A stretch of 64,000 bases of DNA, taken from Kaistella carnis (lineage in GTDB: Bacteria > Bacteroidota > Bacteroidia > Flavobacteriales > Weeksellaceae). The stretch lies in the NCBI RefSeq assembly GCF_003860585.1, contig NZ_CP034159.1, forward strand, positions 62,001 to 126,000. Reading direction: 5' to 3'. Positions within the stretch are counted from its first letter, which is position 1. The number at the start of each line of letters is the position of its first letter. Under the pieces are notes generated by a model, which did not search any database, had not been told where the DNA came from, and was given only the letters and a program-made list of their open reading frames with translations. The position numbers and the translations under genes were made by a program. Positions 63,992 to 64,000 of the stretch are shown piece by piece.

Positions 63992-64000
63992 ATAGAATCT

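Overview
The window is AT-rich chromosomal DNA from a Bacteroidota bacterium, most likely Flavobacteriia of the Chryseobacterium/Kaistella (Weeksellaceae) type. The evidence is a subtilase with a type A T9SS sorting tail, an S46 dipeptidyl-peptidase, a PnuC/DapF/MltG gene set, many lipoproteins with a Bacteroidota lipobox, and -7 boxes of the form TAnnTTTG. The genus is inferred from gene content; no rRNA is present.

Bases 1-23,400 are a type VI secretion (T6SS subtype iii) effector island on the + strand. It holds three VgrG spike fragments: 3-596 (cut by the window edge), 2760-3356 (no N-terminus) and 7578-8439 (frameshifted). Each is followed directly by a cytoplasm-start effector and then by one or more lipoproteins that are probable immunity proteins. 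The recognisable effectors are a metzincin-like zinc peptidase, a GHSQG lipase-like protein with an extra C-terminal region, an effector of unknown type, a papain-like cysteine peptidase, and a LysM/DUF4280 PAAR-like tip fused to Ig-like, GH104 lysozyme and M23-like domains. The last of these is split by an in-frame TAG. The island decays to the right. An IS256-family element with a perfect 8-bp target duplication interrupts a lipoprotein gene, and behind it lie about 1.8 kb of broken gene remnants. The island ends at three tRNA genes (Ser-GCT, Pro-TGG, Arg-TCT, all on the minus strand).

Bases 23,900-49,950 are mostly housekeeping: amidase, aspartate ammonia-lyase, M16 peptidase, an S46 peptidase with a DPP11-type specificity residue, an esterase, glgB and glgA, a DMT transporter, an EEP-family hydrolase, an L,D-transpeptidase, a PDZ/aspartic protease-like protein, PEP carboxylase, a secreted subtilase, a DegT aminotransferase, a small membrane-protein gene with an in-frame TGA, and galE.

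Bases 50,000-64,000 hold an outer-membrane beta-barrel receptor, dapF-mltG, pnuC, a CxxCH haem lipoprotein, a cluster of dispersed repeats around a GIY-YIG gene, and a minus-strand efflux operon (TolC, adaptor, RND permease, PII-like protein, DUF2892 protein).

The most unusual part is the effector island. It shows modular VgrG tips, a leftover effector 3' end in front of a second immunity-type lipoprotein, and new stop codons and an IS, all of which suggest ongoing cassette exchange and decay.
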